Source of the DNA: Flavobacteriales bacterium
GTDB taxonomy: Bacteria > Bacteroidota > Bacteroidia > Flavobacteriales_F > PHOS-HE28
Length of the DNA stretch: 64,000 bases
Direction of reading: 5' to 3'
Assembly: GCA_020635725.1 (NCBI GenBank)
Contig: JACJZF010000011.1
Location: 71,081 to 135,080 of the forward strand
Part shown: positions 35,091 to 44,118 of the stretch, piece after piece
Layout: every line of letters starts with the position of its first letter
Numbering within the stretch: the first letter of the stretch is position 1
The notes under the pieces: generated by a model
What the model was told of the DNA's origin: nothing
The model's input: only the letters and a program-made list of their open reading frames with translations
The model's database searches: none
Translations under genes and position numbers: made by a program

Positions 35091-36266
35091 ATGAACGCAT
35101 ACATCATCGCCGGTTTCCGCAGCGCAGTAGGAAAGGCACCTCGCGGCAAATTCCGTTTCACGCGTCCGGATGACCTGGCCGCGCACGTGGTGAACCACCT
35201 GGTGGGCTCGGTGCCCGGGCTGGAGCGCGACCGCATCGACGATGTGATCGTGGGCAACGCCACGCCCGAGGCCGAGCAGGGCCTGAACATCGGCCGCATG
35301 ATCAGCCTGATGGGCCTGAACACCGACAAGGTGCCGGGCATGACGGTGAACCGCTACTGCAGCAGCGGCAGCGAGACCATCGCCATTGCGGCGGCCAAGA
35401 TCCACAGCGGGCAGGCCGATGTGATCGTGGCGGGCGGCGTGGAGTGCATGAGCCCGATCCCCTTCGGCGGCTGGCGCATCGTGCCGAACGCCAAGGTGGG
35501 CAAGGCGAACCCCACGTACTACTGGGGCATGGGCCTCACCGCCGAGGCCGTGGCGCGCGACTTCAAGGTGAGCCGCGAGGACCAGGACGCCTTCAGCCTG
35601 CGCAGCCACGAGAAGGCGCTGGCCGCGATCAGCTCCGGCAAGTTCAAAGACGAGATCGTGCCCTACACCGTGGAGCGCGTGTACCTGGACGCGAAGGAGA
35701 AGCGCCAGGTGGAGAAGTACGTGGTGGACACCGATGAAGGTCCGCGCGCGAGCACCCTGGAGGCGCTGGCGAAGCTGAAGCCCGTGTTCGATGCGAAGGG
35801 CAGCGTGACGGCCGGCAACGCCAGCCAGACGAGTGATGGCGCGGCCTTCGTGCTGGTGGTGAGCGAGCGCATGCTGAAGCAATTGAATGTGAAACCCATC
35901 GCGCGCCTCCTCTCCTACCACGTGGCCGGCGTGGAGCCGCGGATCATGGGCATCGGTCCGGTGGCGGCGGTGCCGAAGGCGCTGGAGAAAGCCGGGCTGA
36001 AGCTGAGCGACATCGGGCTGTTCGAGCTGAACGAGGCCTTCGCGTCGCAATCACTGGCGGTGGTGCGCGAGTTGGGCATCGATCCCGAGATCGTGAACGT
36101 GAACGGTGGGGCGATCGCGCTGGGGCATCCTTTGGGGTGCACGGGCACGAAGCTGAGCGTGCAGCTGTTCAATGAGATGCGGCGGAGGAAGCAGAAGTAC
36201 GGTGTGGTGACGATGTGCGTGGGGACGGGGCAGGGGGCGGCGAGTGTGTTTGAGTTGCTCAACTGA
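35091..36266 (+). CDS. fadA: Acetyl-CoA C-acyltransferase (thiolase)
   Basis: 391 residues, normal thiolase length. It performs the last, thiolytic step of beta-oxidation. Nucleophile Cys90 is in NRYCSSGSE; the C-terminal signature GGAIALGHPLGCTG has the catalytic His, and the proton-exchanging Cys is in MCVGTGQGA (about residue 376). It would normally follow fadN directly; here an AlbA_2/HNH block and a repeat precede it and a second, inverted repeat follows. Confidence 0.96.
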   Translation: MNAYIIAGFRSAVGKAPRGKFRFTRPDDLAAHVVNHLVGSVPGLERDRIDDVIVGNATPEAEQGLNIGRMISLMGLNTDKVPGMTVNRYCSSGSETIAIAAAKIHSGQADVIVAGGVECMSPIPFGGWRIVPNAKVGKANPTYYWGMGLTAEAVARDFKVSREDQDAFSLRSHEKALAAISSGKFKDEIVPYTVERVYLDAKEKRQVEKYVVDTDEGPRASTLEALAKLKPVFDAKGSVTAGNASQTSDGAAFVLVVSERMLKQLNVKPIARLLSYHVAGVEPRIMGIGPVAAVPKALEKAGLKLSDIGLFELNEAFASQSLAVVRELGIDPEIVNVNGGAIALGHPLGCTGTKLSVQLFNEMRRRKQKYGVVTMCVGTGQGAASVFELLN

Positions 36267-36289
36267 TGGAACAGAAGCGTGATAGTGGT

Positions 36290-36420
36290 GCCCGCCCTGA
36301 GCGGAGTCGAAGGGTGGGCGTGCCCCCGCCTCAAATGCAGGCGGGGTCCGGCTTTCCGCTGTACTCCTCGCACGGATTACCGTGCTGCGGGGTGCCGCTC
36401 CAATCCGTCACGCGAAATGC
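36290..36420 (-). repeat. Structured palindromic repeat, copy 2 (inverted), with extra hairpins
   Basis: Three hairpins in a row: GCCCGCCCT with AGGGTGGGC (36290-36319), CCCCGCCT with AGGCGGGG (36324-36346), and GCACGG-ATTA-CCGTGC (36370-36385). The last is the equivalent of the copy 1 hairpin on the opposite strand: loop TAAT is kept while both stem sides have changed together. The neighbouring GTACTCCTC and GGTGCCGCT match copy 1 reversed. Confidence 0.75.
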
Positions 36421-36432
36421 GCCAATCTTGAT

Positions 36433-37029
36433 ATGACCAAGACCATAGAAGACATCATTGGCGATTACGACGACCACTACTTCACACATTTGCTCAACGT
36501 GGATTGGTCGGTGGAGAACTCCATCCAAATCACCTTCCGCTTGAATTTCGACGATTGGACCGAAGGTGGAAAGCAGATATGGCGATGCACGGGCACGGGA
36601 TACCTTGATTCAAGGGTTAATAACGATCCATCTTTCTCTGATATGCGCATCTCATCAGATGATCCGCTTATCTGGATTACTGACGAGAATCGAAGCAGCA
36701 TTCACTTCACCGACAACAATGCAAACCCTGATCAGCTTAAGATTGCGTTTATCGACACGCACACCAAGCTCTTAGATGTGTGGGTTGAGCAGGATTTGTT
36801 CGTGAACAAATTGCCTAACCATTTAGGTATCCTAGAATCCAAGTTCGGCATTTTCGCTGAGGGGCCATCACGGATCATGGAAGTCTATGCTGAGGTCTTC
36901 CAGCGCTTCAATGTGAAGCATAGTCTTCTTAAAGGCCGTGTGCAGAAGAATGAGAAGAGTAGAAAGGTGTTCTGCCTTGGTGCCTCGTTCTTCATAGCGG
37001 AGGACTTCGTATTCGAAAGACTCAAGTGA
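36433..37029 (+). CDS. Hypothetical cytoplasmic protein
   Basis: 198 residues from MTKTIEDIIGDYDD; the longer frame runs into the repeat and is rejected. No signal peptide or membrane segment. The protein has mixed alpha/beta character and many acidic residues (LNFDDWTEGGKQIWRC, SRVNNDPSFSDMRISSDD). Base composition is clearly more AT-rich than the fad genes. No family recognised. It lies between the inverted repeat and the hydrolase gene in the second accessory block. Confidence 0.6.
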   Translation: MTKTIEDIIGDYDDHYFTHLLNVDWSVENSIQITFRLNFDDWTEGGKQIWRCTGTGYLDSRVNNDPSFSDMRISSDDPLIWITDENRSSIHFTDNNANPDQLKIAFIDTHTKLLDVWVEQDLFVNKLPNHLGILESKFGIFAEGPSRIMEVYAEVFQRFNVKHSLLKGRVQKNEKSRKVFCLGASFFIAEDFVFERLK

Positions 37030-37113
37030 TGCTCGCCAAATGCGACCGCCCGGCAGCGTGTCCATATGTTGCTCAATGCGCGTTACAAGGAAAAGCAGTA
37101 ACCCGTTGAGTCC

Positions 37114-38022
37114 ATGAGCGCCGTGTCTAAGGCAATTCTCGCTCTGGCCTGCGCATCAATGATCTCGTGTCAATTGCCCGCGCCTAGTAAGAGCAGATCA
37201 CCTCGTGAGATCCACACCGCCGATTACGACCTGATCATACCCACCGGCCAGAACGCCCTGCTGATCCTCTTCCCCTGTTTCCCTTGCGATGCGGCGGACA
37301 CCCGGGCGGAGTCGCGCATTGCGGACACGGCCGCAGCGAATGGCATTGTAGTGCTGATGATGAACTTCAACCGGCACATCCTGATGAGCGATGCGGAGCA
37401 GCAGGAGGTGATCGGCACGATCGCGGGCGCGGTGAAGGAGCACGGCGTGGATGCGTCGAACACGGTCATCGGAGGCTTCTCCTCCGGCGGCAACGTGAGC
37501 GTGCTGCTGGCGAAGGCGCTGCTGCGGTCTCCTGAGCCGCCGGTGAAACTGAAAGGCGTGTTCGCCGTGGACAGTCCGCTGGACCTGGTGCACCTGTACG
37601 AATGCTCGAAGCGCGACTTGGCGAAGACCAGCTTTCCCGAATACAAGGGCGAGGCGCGGTATCTGGTGGCTTTCCTGGACAGCACCTTGGGTTCACCCAA
37701 CGACAGCATGGTCAACTATGAACGCTCTGCTCCATTGCTCAACACGGCCGCGAGCGTGGCTCCGCTGAAGGACCTGCCCATCCGCTTCTACACGGAGCCG
37801 GACACGGCGTGGTGGCGCACCAACCGCGACGACAGCTACGAGGAGCTGAATGCCTTCGCTCTGAAGCGGATCCACGATACGCTCGTCGCCGTGGGCAATG
37901 TCCGGGCGGAGTACATCACTACCGAAGGGCGCGGCGTGCAGCACGGCGACCGGCACCCGCATGCGTGGAGCATTGTGGATGAGCGGGCGCTGGTTCGGTG
38001 GATCAACTCGCTATCCAAATGA
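37114..38022 (+). CDS. Alpha/beta-hydrolase lipoprotein
   Basis: 302 residues. A lipoprotein signal with lipobox MISC (Cys19) leads into an alpha/beta-hydrolase domain. The nucleophile elbow is GFSSG with Ser123; a candidate late histidine is in QHGDRHPHAWSIVDE. Substrate unknown; probably an esterase-like envelope enzyme. Its stop overlaps the next gene by four bases. A fragment of a second copy of its C terminus lies at 38935-39018, and the sequence just before its start resembles that before the Bro-N pseudogene. Confidence 0.78.
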   Translation: MSAVSKAILALACASMISCQLPAPSKSRSPREIHTADYDLIIPTGQNALLILFPCFPCDAADTRAESRIADTAAANGIVVLMMNFNRHILMSDAEQQEVIGTIAGAVKEHGVDASNTVIGGFSSGGNVSVLLAKALLRSPEPPVKLKGVFAVDSPLDLVHLYECSKRDLAKTSFPEYKGEARYLVAFLDSTLGSPNDSMVNYERSAPLLNTAASVAPLKDLPIRFYTEPDTAWWRTNRDDSYEELNAFALKRIHDTLVAVGNVRAEYITTEGRGVQHGDRHPHAWSIVDERALVRWINSLSK

Positions 38023-38834
38023 GCGGGCTGATCCGGTTCTTCCTGCTGGCCTACGGGATCTCATGGGCCCTGTGGGCACCCTTGTGGGGGCCTGCGGTCG
38101 GGATCCATGGGCTACCCGTACTGCCCTTCCACCATGCACTTGGCGGGCTCGGCCCGATGATCGCCGCGCTCGTCTGCACCGGGTTGGAAAATGGTCCGCG
38201 CGGAGTGCGGGCATTGCTGTTGCGCACGCTCTGGTGGAGACCGATCATCTACTTCCTCATCGCGTTGCTGGCACCGTTCGTCCTGCTCCTCGCCGGCATG
38301 GCGATGGTTGGCTCCGTTGATCTTTCCGGCTTACTGCGCAACAAGGAATTCCCCGACATGGGGCTTCCTTTGTTCTTCGTATACAACCTGATCTTCTTCG
38401 GCTTCGGTGAGGAAACGGGTTGGCGTGGTTTTGCGCTGCCGCGGCTGCAACGCCGGATGAACCCGCTCTGGGCATCGCTGTTGCTCACCTTGCCATGGGC
38501 GTTGTGGCACGCTCCGCTGTTCCTCTATCGCCCCGGTTACACCGCCATGGACGTGGGCGGTGCCGCTGGGTGGTTCTTCAGCCTGCTCACCGGCAGCGTG
38601 CTGCTATCCTGGCTGTTCAATGCCACGCGCGGGAGCTTGCTGGTGGTAGCGATCTTCCACGCAACGGTGGACATTGCGTTCACGTGTGAAGCGGCCACGC
38701 CGTCCGTGGTCGGCAACATCGGCATGCTCATCACGCTCTGGGGGATCGGCACGACCGTTCTCCTTTGGCGCTCCAAAGGGCTGGTCACGGATCCGTTGGT
38801 GCAACGGATCGGGAATGAGCGTAATGGCTTATAG
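38019..38834 (+). CDS. CPBP-family intramembrane metalloprotease
   Basis: 271 residues with about eight membrane segments. The CPBP (CAAX protease/bacteriocin-processing) motifs are present: EETGWRGFALPRL, then the histidine-containing helices LPWALWHAPLF and VAIFHATVDI. These enzymes cleave within membranes; substrates in bacteria include immunity or processing targets and are usually unknown. The ATG overlaps the stop of the hydrolase gene (ATGA), so the two are translationally coupled. Confidence 0.88.
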   Translation: MSGLIRFFLLAYGISWALWAPLWGPAVGIHGLPVLPFHHALGGLGPMIAALVCTGLENGPRGVRALLLRTLWWRPIIYFLIALLAPFVLLLAGMAMVGSVDLSGLLRNKEFPDMGLPLFFVYNLIFFGFGEETGWRGFALPRLQRRMNPLWASLLLTLPWALWHAPLFLYRPGYTAMDVGGAAGWFFSLLTGSVLLSWLFNATRGSLLVVAIFHATVDIAFTCEAATPSVVGNIGMLITLWGIGTTVLLWRSKGLVTDPLVQRIGNERNGL

Positions 38835-38934
38835 CGCGCCGGTGAAGAACTCCAAAAGCGGCAGTGGAACCCGGTCCTGCTTCACGTTGCTCTCCTGGAT
38901 AGCGAATAGGGCTTCAACCTGGCCGAACTGATAA

Positions 38935-39018
38935 CAACACGGCAATCGGCACCCGCATGCTTGGAGCATTGTGGATGAGAGGGATCTGGTTCGGTGGATC
39001 GAGGGGTTGGTGGAGTGA
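38935..39018 (+). pseudogene. Remnant of a second alpha/beta-hydrolase gene (C-terminal end)
   Basis: The frame reads QHGNRHPHAWS and then IVDERDLVRWIEGLVE before TGA. This matches the end of the intact hydrolase at 37114-38022 (QHGDRHPHAWSIVDERALVRW) with few changes. A stop codon directly precedes it in frame, so only the last 27 codons survive. It shows that this block once held a duplicated hydrolase or a cassette with a related ending. Confidence 0.75.
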
Positions 39019-39093
39019 GGCGTTGGTGTATTCACGTTCCTGCTGTATGTTGTCCAATGCGAGTTGACGAGTAAGCCGTCATCCGCTGAGATC

Positions 39094-39978
39094 ATGAGCG
39101 CCTTGTTACCCTCCTCTACTCTCTTCGAACAGCACCAGATCCGCAGACTCTATAATGAAGCCACGGAAACGTGGTGGTTCTCCATCAACGATATCATCCA
39201 AGCCTTGACCCAGCAGCCGGACTATCAAACTGCACGCAAGTACTGGAACAAGTTGAAGGAGCGTCTAGTGAAGGAAGGAAGTGAACTGGTGACAGACTGT
39301 CACCAGTTGAAAATGCCTGCCGAGGACGGCAAGATGCGCCTGACGGATGTTGCCAAGGCCGAAACGCTCCTGCGCCTCGTCCAGTCGGTGCCCAGCCCGA
39401 AGGCCGAGCCCATCAAACTCTGGCTGGCGAAGGTGGGCTACGAGCGCATGCAGGAGATGGCCGACCCGAGCCTCGGTCTGGACCGTGCCCGCGAACTATG
39501 GCGCAAGCATGCGCAGCGAGAAGTGGATCCAGCAGCGCATGATGGGTCAGGAGACGCGGAACAAGCTCATCGACTACTGGAAGAAGCACGGGGTGAAGGA
39601 AGGTGACGAGCCTGCCTGCCGGCAGGCAGGTTCGCCATCCTTACGAACATCATTCACCAGGAATGGAGCGGTGTGACGGTGAAGGACCACAAGGCGATCA
39701 AGGGCCTGAAGACCCAGAACCTGCGGGATCATATGACGGAGGCCGAACTCATCTTCACGGCACTGGCCGAGTTGAGCACACGGCAGATAGCGGAAAGCGA
39801 ACAGGCCACAGGTATGCCGAAGAACAAGACGGCTGCGCGGAAAGGTGGCGGCATCGCGAAGAAGGCCCGACTGGAACTGGAGCAGAAGACCGGGAAGCCG
39901 GTGGTTTCGGGGAGCAATTTCCTACCACCGAAGATGTCTTCATCCCGCAAGAGCGGGAAGAAGGGCCTCAAGAAGTAA
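39094..39978 (+). pseudogene. Bro-N domain protein, broken by two frameshifts
   Basis: The first part (MSALLPSSTLFEQHQIRRL to about base 39505) has a Bro-N domain of the phage antirepressor type (WWFSINDIIQALTQ, then YWNKLKERLVKEGSELV). Near 39505-39515 the frame moves by +1 to SEKWIQQRMMGQETRNKL, and at 39611-39630 a 20-base palindrome interrupts DE-FAILTN; the third part (VKDHKAIKGLKTQNL, LIFTALAELSTRQIAES) continues to 39978. Joined, the three pieces make one protein of about 285 residues with normal domain order, so the gene was intact before. Sequencing error could explain the first shift but not the palindrome. Confidence 0.8.
39611..39630. repeat. 20-base perfect palindrome inserted in the Bro-N gene
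   Basis: CCTGCCTGCCGGCAGGCAGG is its own reverse complement. Removing exactly these 20 bases restores the reading frame from GACGAG to TTCGCC. It therefore looks like a recent insertion of a mobile or dispersed palindromic unit. Confidence 0.8.
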
Positions 39979-39999
39979 GCATCAACTACGGACAAGGGT

Positions 40000-40563
40000 T
40001 CACCCCAGTGGAAAGCTCCGAACCGGCTCGTAGGTCGTCCCAGGCTGCAACGGCCGCTTGAGCAACACCACCTCTCCCACCCGTTCATCGCTTTGCAGTT
40101 CATGCGGCGCGAGCATCGCCCATGCCTTTTCGAATTGCGCCGGCTTCAGTCCGGCCGCAATGGTGAGGTGCGGGTGGTCGGTCTCGCGAAGGGCTTCGCT
40201 TAGGCCGGAATCATTCTTCAAAGCATCAACAATGGGCACACGTACGCTGGCGATGGCGTCCTTCTCCACGGGATCGATGTAGATGGTGCGCTTGTCGGGA
40301 AAGTGCGTGATGCCGTGGTAATGCAGGGTGAAAGGCTGCTGTCCGTAGGTACCTCGCGCGATAGCTTCGATGACGGCCGACTCGTGCGCTTCGGGCAGGT
40401 CGAGGAAGCAGAGCGTGATGTGCGGCGGGGTGTTGCGTCCGCTGAAGGAGCCGATCGCGGGGTGAAGGAGTACACGGAGGCGCTGCACCTCCGCTGAAAG
40501 CGCAGGCGATGGGAGGATGGTGAGAAGGAAGCGGTGGAGCATCGACATGAGCAGGCCGTCCAT
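40000..40563 (-). CDS. 2'-5' RNA ligase-family 2H phosphoesterase (LigT-like)
   Basis: 187 residues from MDGLLMSMLHRFLL. The two H-x-T motifs of the 2H superfamily are visible: HITLCF at His48 and HLTIAA at His132, with the expected spacing of about 80 residues. Members cleave or ligate 2'-5' or cyclic phosphates in RNA or nucleotides; some act in RNA repair or anti-phage signalling. It converges on the Bro-N pseudogene with about 20 bases between. The 73 codons before the chosen start lie in repeat sequence and are rejected. Confidence 0.82.
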   Translation of the reverse strand: MDGLLMSMLHRFLLTILPSPALSAEVQRLRVLLHPAIGSFSGRNTPPHITLCFLDLPEAHESAVIEAIARGTYGQQPFTLHYHGITHFPDKRTIYIDPVEKDAIASVRVPIVDALKNDSGLSEALRETDHPHLTIAAGLKPAQFEKAWAMLAPHELQSDERVGEVVLLKRPLQPGTTYEPVRSFPLG

Positions 40564-40652
40564 GGCCAACGATATCCGTGAATATCCGCAAATAGCCGGA
40601 ACATATCCGTAAACGATGATGCGCGTGAGCGGGCGGAGCGGCAGCTTGCTGA

Positions 40653-40785
40653 AGGTGAAGCGCAGGCAGCGCGCGAGCGAGGACGCGACCAACGGAAGCG
40701 ACCGGAGCCGCAGCGATGCCCGCTGAACCGAAGCAACTACAGCGTAGCACGCGACCCGAGGCTTTGCGAGGGGCACGCCCACAGC
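40653..40785. repeat. Repeat-rich spacer, divergent copy 3 of the structured repeat
   Basis: The stretch GCGACCCGAGGCTTTGCGAG followed by GGGCACGCCC (40751-40780) closely matches the end of copy 1, and ACTACAGCG upstream matches AGTACAGCG there. The hairpin part is not conserved. The segment before it is unusually rich in GCGA/GCCG words and shows no gene. Confidence 0.55.
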
Positions 40786-40885
40786 AAGACTCGATCACAA
40801 GGGTCAAGTGGCAAGGATCAAGGTTCCCGCCCCATTCGACTAGCGCCAATCACCTCCCTTCCCGAACCACCCCGCTTGCAATTTT

Positions 40886-40901
40886 GTTATGCGTGCATAA
40901 C
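40886..40901. promoter_or_regulatory. Palindromic operator candidate upstream of fadE
   Basis: GTTATGCGTGCATAAC consists of two 7-base arms around GT. The core TATGCgtGCATA matches the palindrome before marR (29137-29150). It lies 80 bases before the fadE ATG and is followed by a T-rich stretch. Confidence 0.6.
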
Positions 40902-40941
40902 TTTATCCCGAACCCAACGTACATCCTGTCCAGAAGCATGC

Positions 40942-40981
40942 GATCATCTGATCGTCTGATCTTCTGATCATCTGATCGACC
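40942..40981 (+). repeat. Five tandem GATC-containing octamers before fadE
   Basis: Five consecutive 8-base units: GATCATCT, GATCGTCT, GATCTTCT, GATCATCT, GATCGACC. They end directly at the fadE ATG, so they occupy the whole ribosome-entry region. Confidence 0.8.
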
Positions 40982-42805
<1,824 letters not shown>

Positions 42806-42893
42806 GAAAAGGCCGCAGAGTCGCGGAGGCGCAGAGAAGCCAAGGGTGTGGTGTATCCGTGGGCTGCACGCAGCGCGTGGCTCAGCGGAGCAG

Positions 42894-44006
42894 TTACTTC
42901 ACCTCTTCCAACCATCGCTCATTCACCGAAGGGTCGAACGTGGTGATGATGCGCCCGATACGCGGCGTGAGCAACGATTGTCCGGTCTCCCTGGCACGCT
43001 CGGTGACGCGCTCGATCGACTCCTTCCACGGATGCAGGCCAAGAGCGAACTGGCCCCAGTGAATGGGCATGAGCACGTCCGCATGGAGGTCGTTCGCGGC
43101 CTGAGCGGTCTGCTCGGGGAACATGTGGATCTCCGGCCAGTACTCACTATAAGCACCGCACTCGAGCAGGGCGAGATCGAAGCGGCCGAAGCGCTCGCCG
43201 AGTTCCTTGAACGTCTTTGAGTAACCTGAGTCAGCGCCGAAATAGAGCCGCTTGCTCCCTTCCAGCACGAAGGAGCCCCAGAGCGTGCTGAAGCGATTGG
43301 TCAGGCTACGTCCGGTGAAATGCCGCGTGGGCGCGAAGGTGAGCTTGACCGGTCCCGCCTGCGCCTCCTGCCACCATTCCAATTCGGTGATCAACTCCGC
43401 AGGCATGCCCCATTTCTGCAGGTGCGCGCCAACGCCCAGCGCGGCGATCGTGCGGCCCACCTTCTTCGTCGCGACCAGCTCAAGCATGGTCTCGTGGCAG
43501 AGGTGGTCATAATGATCATGCGAGAGCAGCAGTACATCGATCTGCGGCAGCTGCTCGACCGTGATGCGCTCGGTGTAGGGAAAGCGTTTGGGACCAGCGA
43601 AGGTGAACGTCGACGCGCGCTCACCGAAGACCGGATCGGTTAGGAAGGTGATCCCGTCCAGCTTGATCAGCACGCTGCTGTGGCCGAACCAGCAGAGCGC
43701 AACTTGATCGACCGGAATGCGCTCCCAAGCCTCACGATCGAACCTCACCGTGGGCAACGGCGACTTAGGCTCGCGCCCGTCGGCGCCTTTCAGCATCGTC
43801 CACATCACCTTCAGCATGACCGTGAAGGGCATGTTCATGTTGGTCGTTTCCAGGTTGTGGAGCTTGCCGTCACGATAGTTCGGCAACCCTTGAATGCGCT
43901 GGCGTCTCTCCCCTGCCGGGTTCCCTCCGATGCGTGGCGCTGTCCGGAAATAAATCACCAAGGCCACTAACGGCGCGGCTAGCACGAACAGGATCCAGAT
44001 CCACAT
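42894..44006 (-). CDS. MBL-fold metallo-hydrolase (NAPE-PLD-like)
   Basis: 370 residues. One N-terminal membrane segment (WIWILFVLAAPLVALVIYF) anchors a metallo-beta-lactamase-fold domain. The metal motif is LLLSHDHYDHLC, preceded by WFGHSSVLIKLDG and followed by APTRHFTGR, LYFGADSGY and MPIHWGQF. This set is characteristic of the NAPE-PLD/YfhI-like phosphodiesterase group, which in bacteria may act on lipid phosphodiesters; the substrate here is inferred only. It converges on fadE and diverges from the next OmpA-like gene. Confidence 0.88.
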   Translation of the reverse strand: MWIWILFVLAAPLVALVIYFRTAPRIGGNPAGERRQRIQGLPNYRDGKLHNLETTNMNMPFTVMLKVMWTMLKGADGREPKSPLPTVRFDREAWERIPVDQVALCWFGHSSVLIKLDGITFLTDPVFGERASTFTFAGPKRFPYTERITVEQLPQIDVLLLSHDHYDHLCHETMLELVATKKVGRTIAALGVGAHLQKWGMPAELITELEWWQEAQAGPVKLTFAPTRHFTGRSLTNRFSTLWGSFVLEGSKRLYFGADSGYSKTFKELGERFGRFDLALLECGAYSEYWPEIHMFPEQTAQAANDLHADVLMPIHWGQFALGLHPWKESIERVTERARETGQSLLTPRIGRIITTFDPSVNERWLEEVK

Positions 44007-44118
44007 GGGCAGCGATTGGGCGACAAAGTTGGGGCGGCGGGTCTTCTTTCATGCGCCGTGGCATAATGATCGCCGGGAAGGCGCAGTTCTTCCAGCAACC
44101 TACCAAACCCCTTACGTC

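Noticed and set aside
36331..36528. 65-codon minus-strand frame after fadA
   Set aside because: It is translation of the structured repeat (copy 2), mirrored by the same peptide pattern in copy 1.
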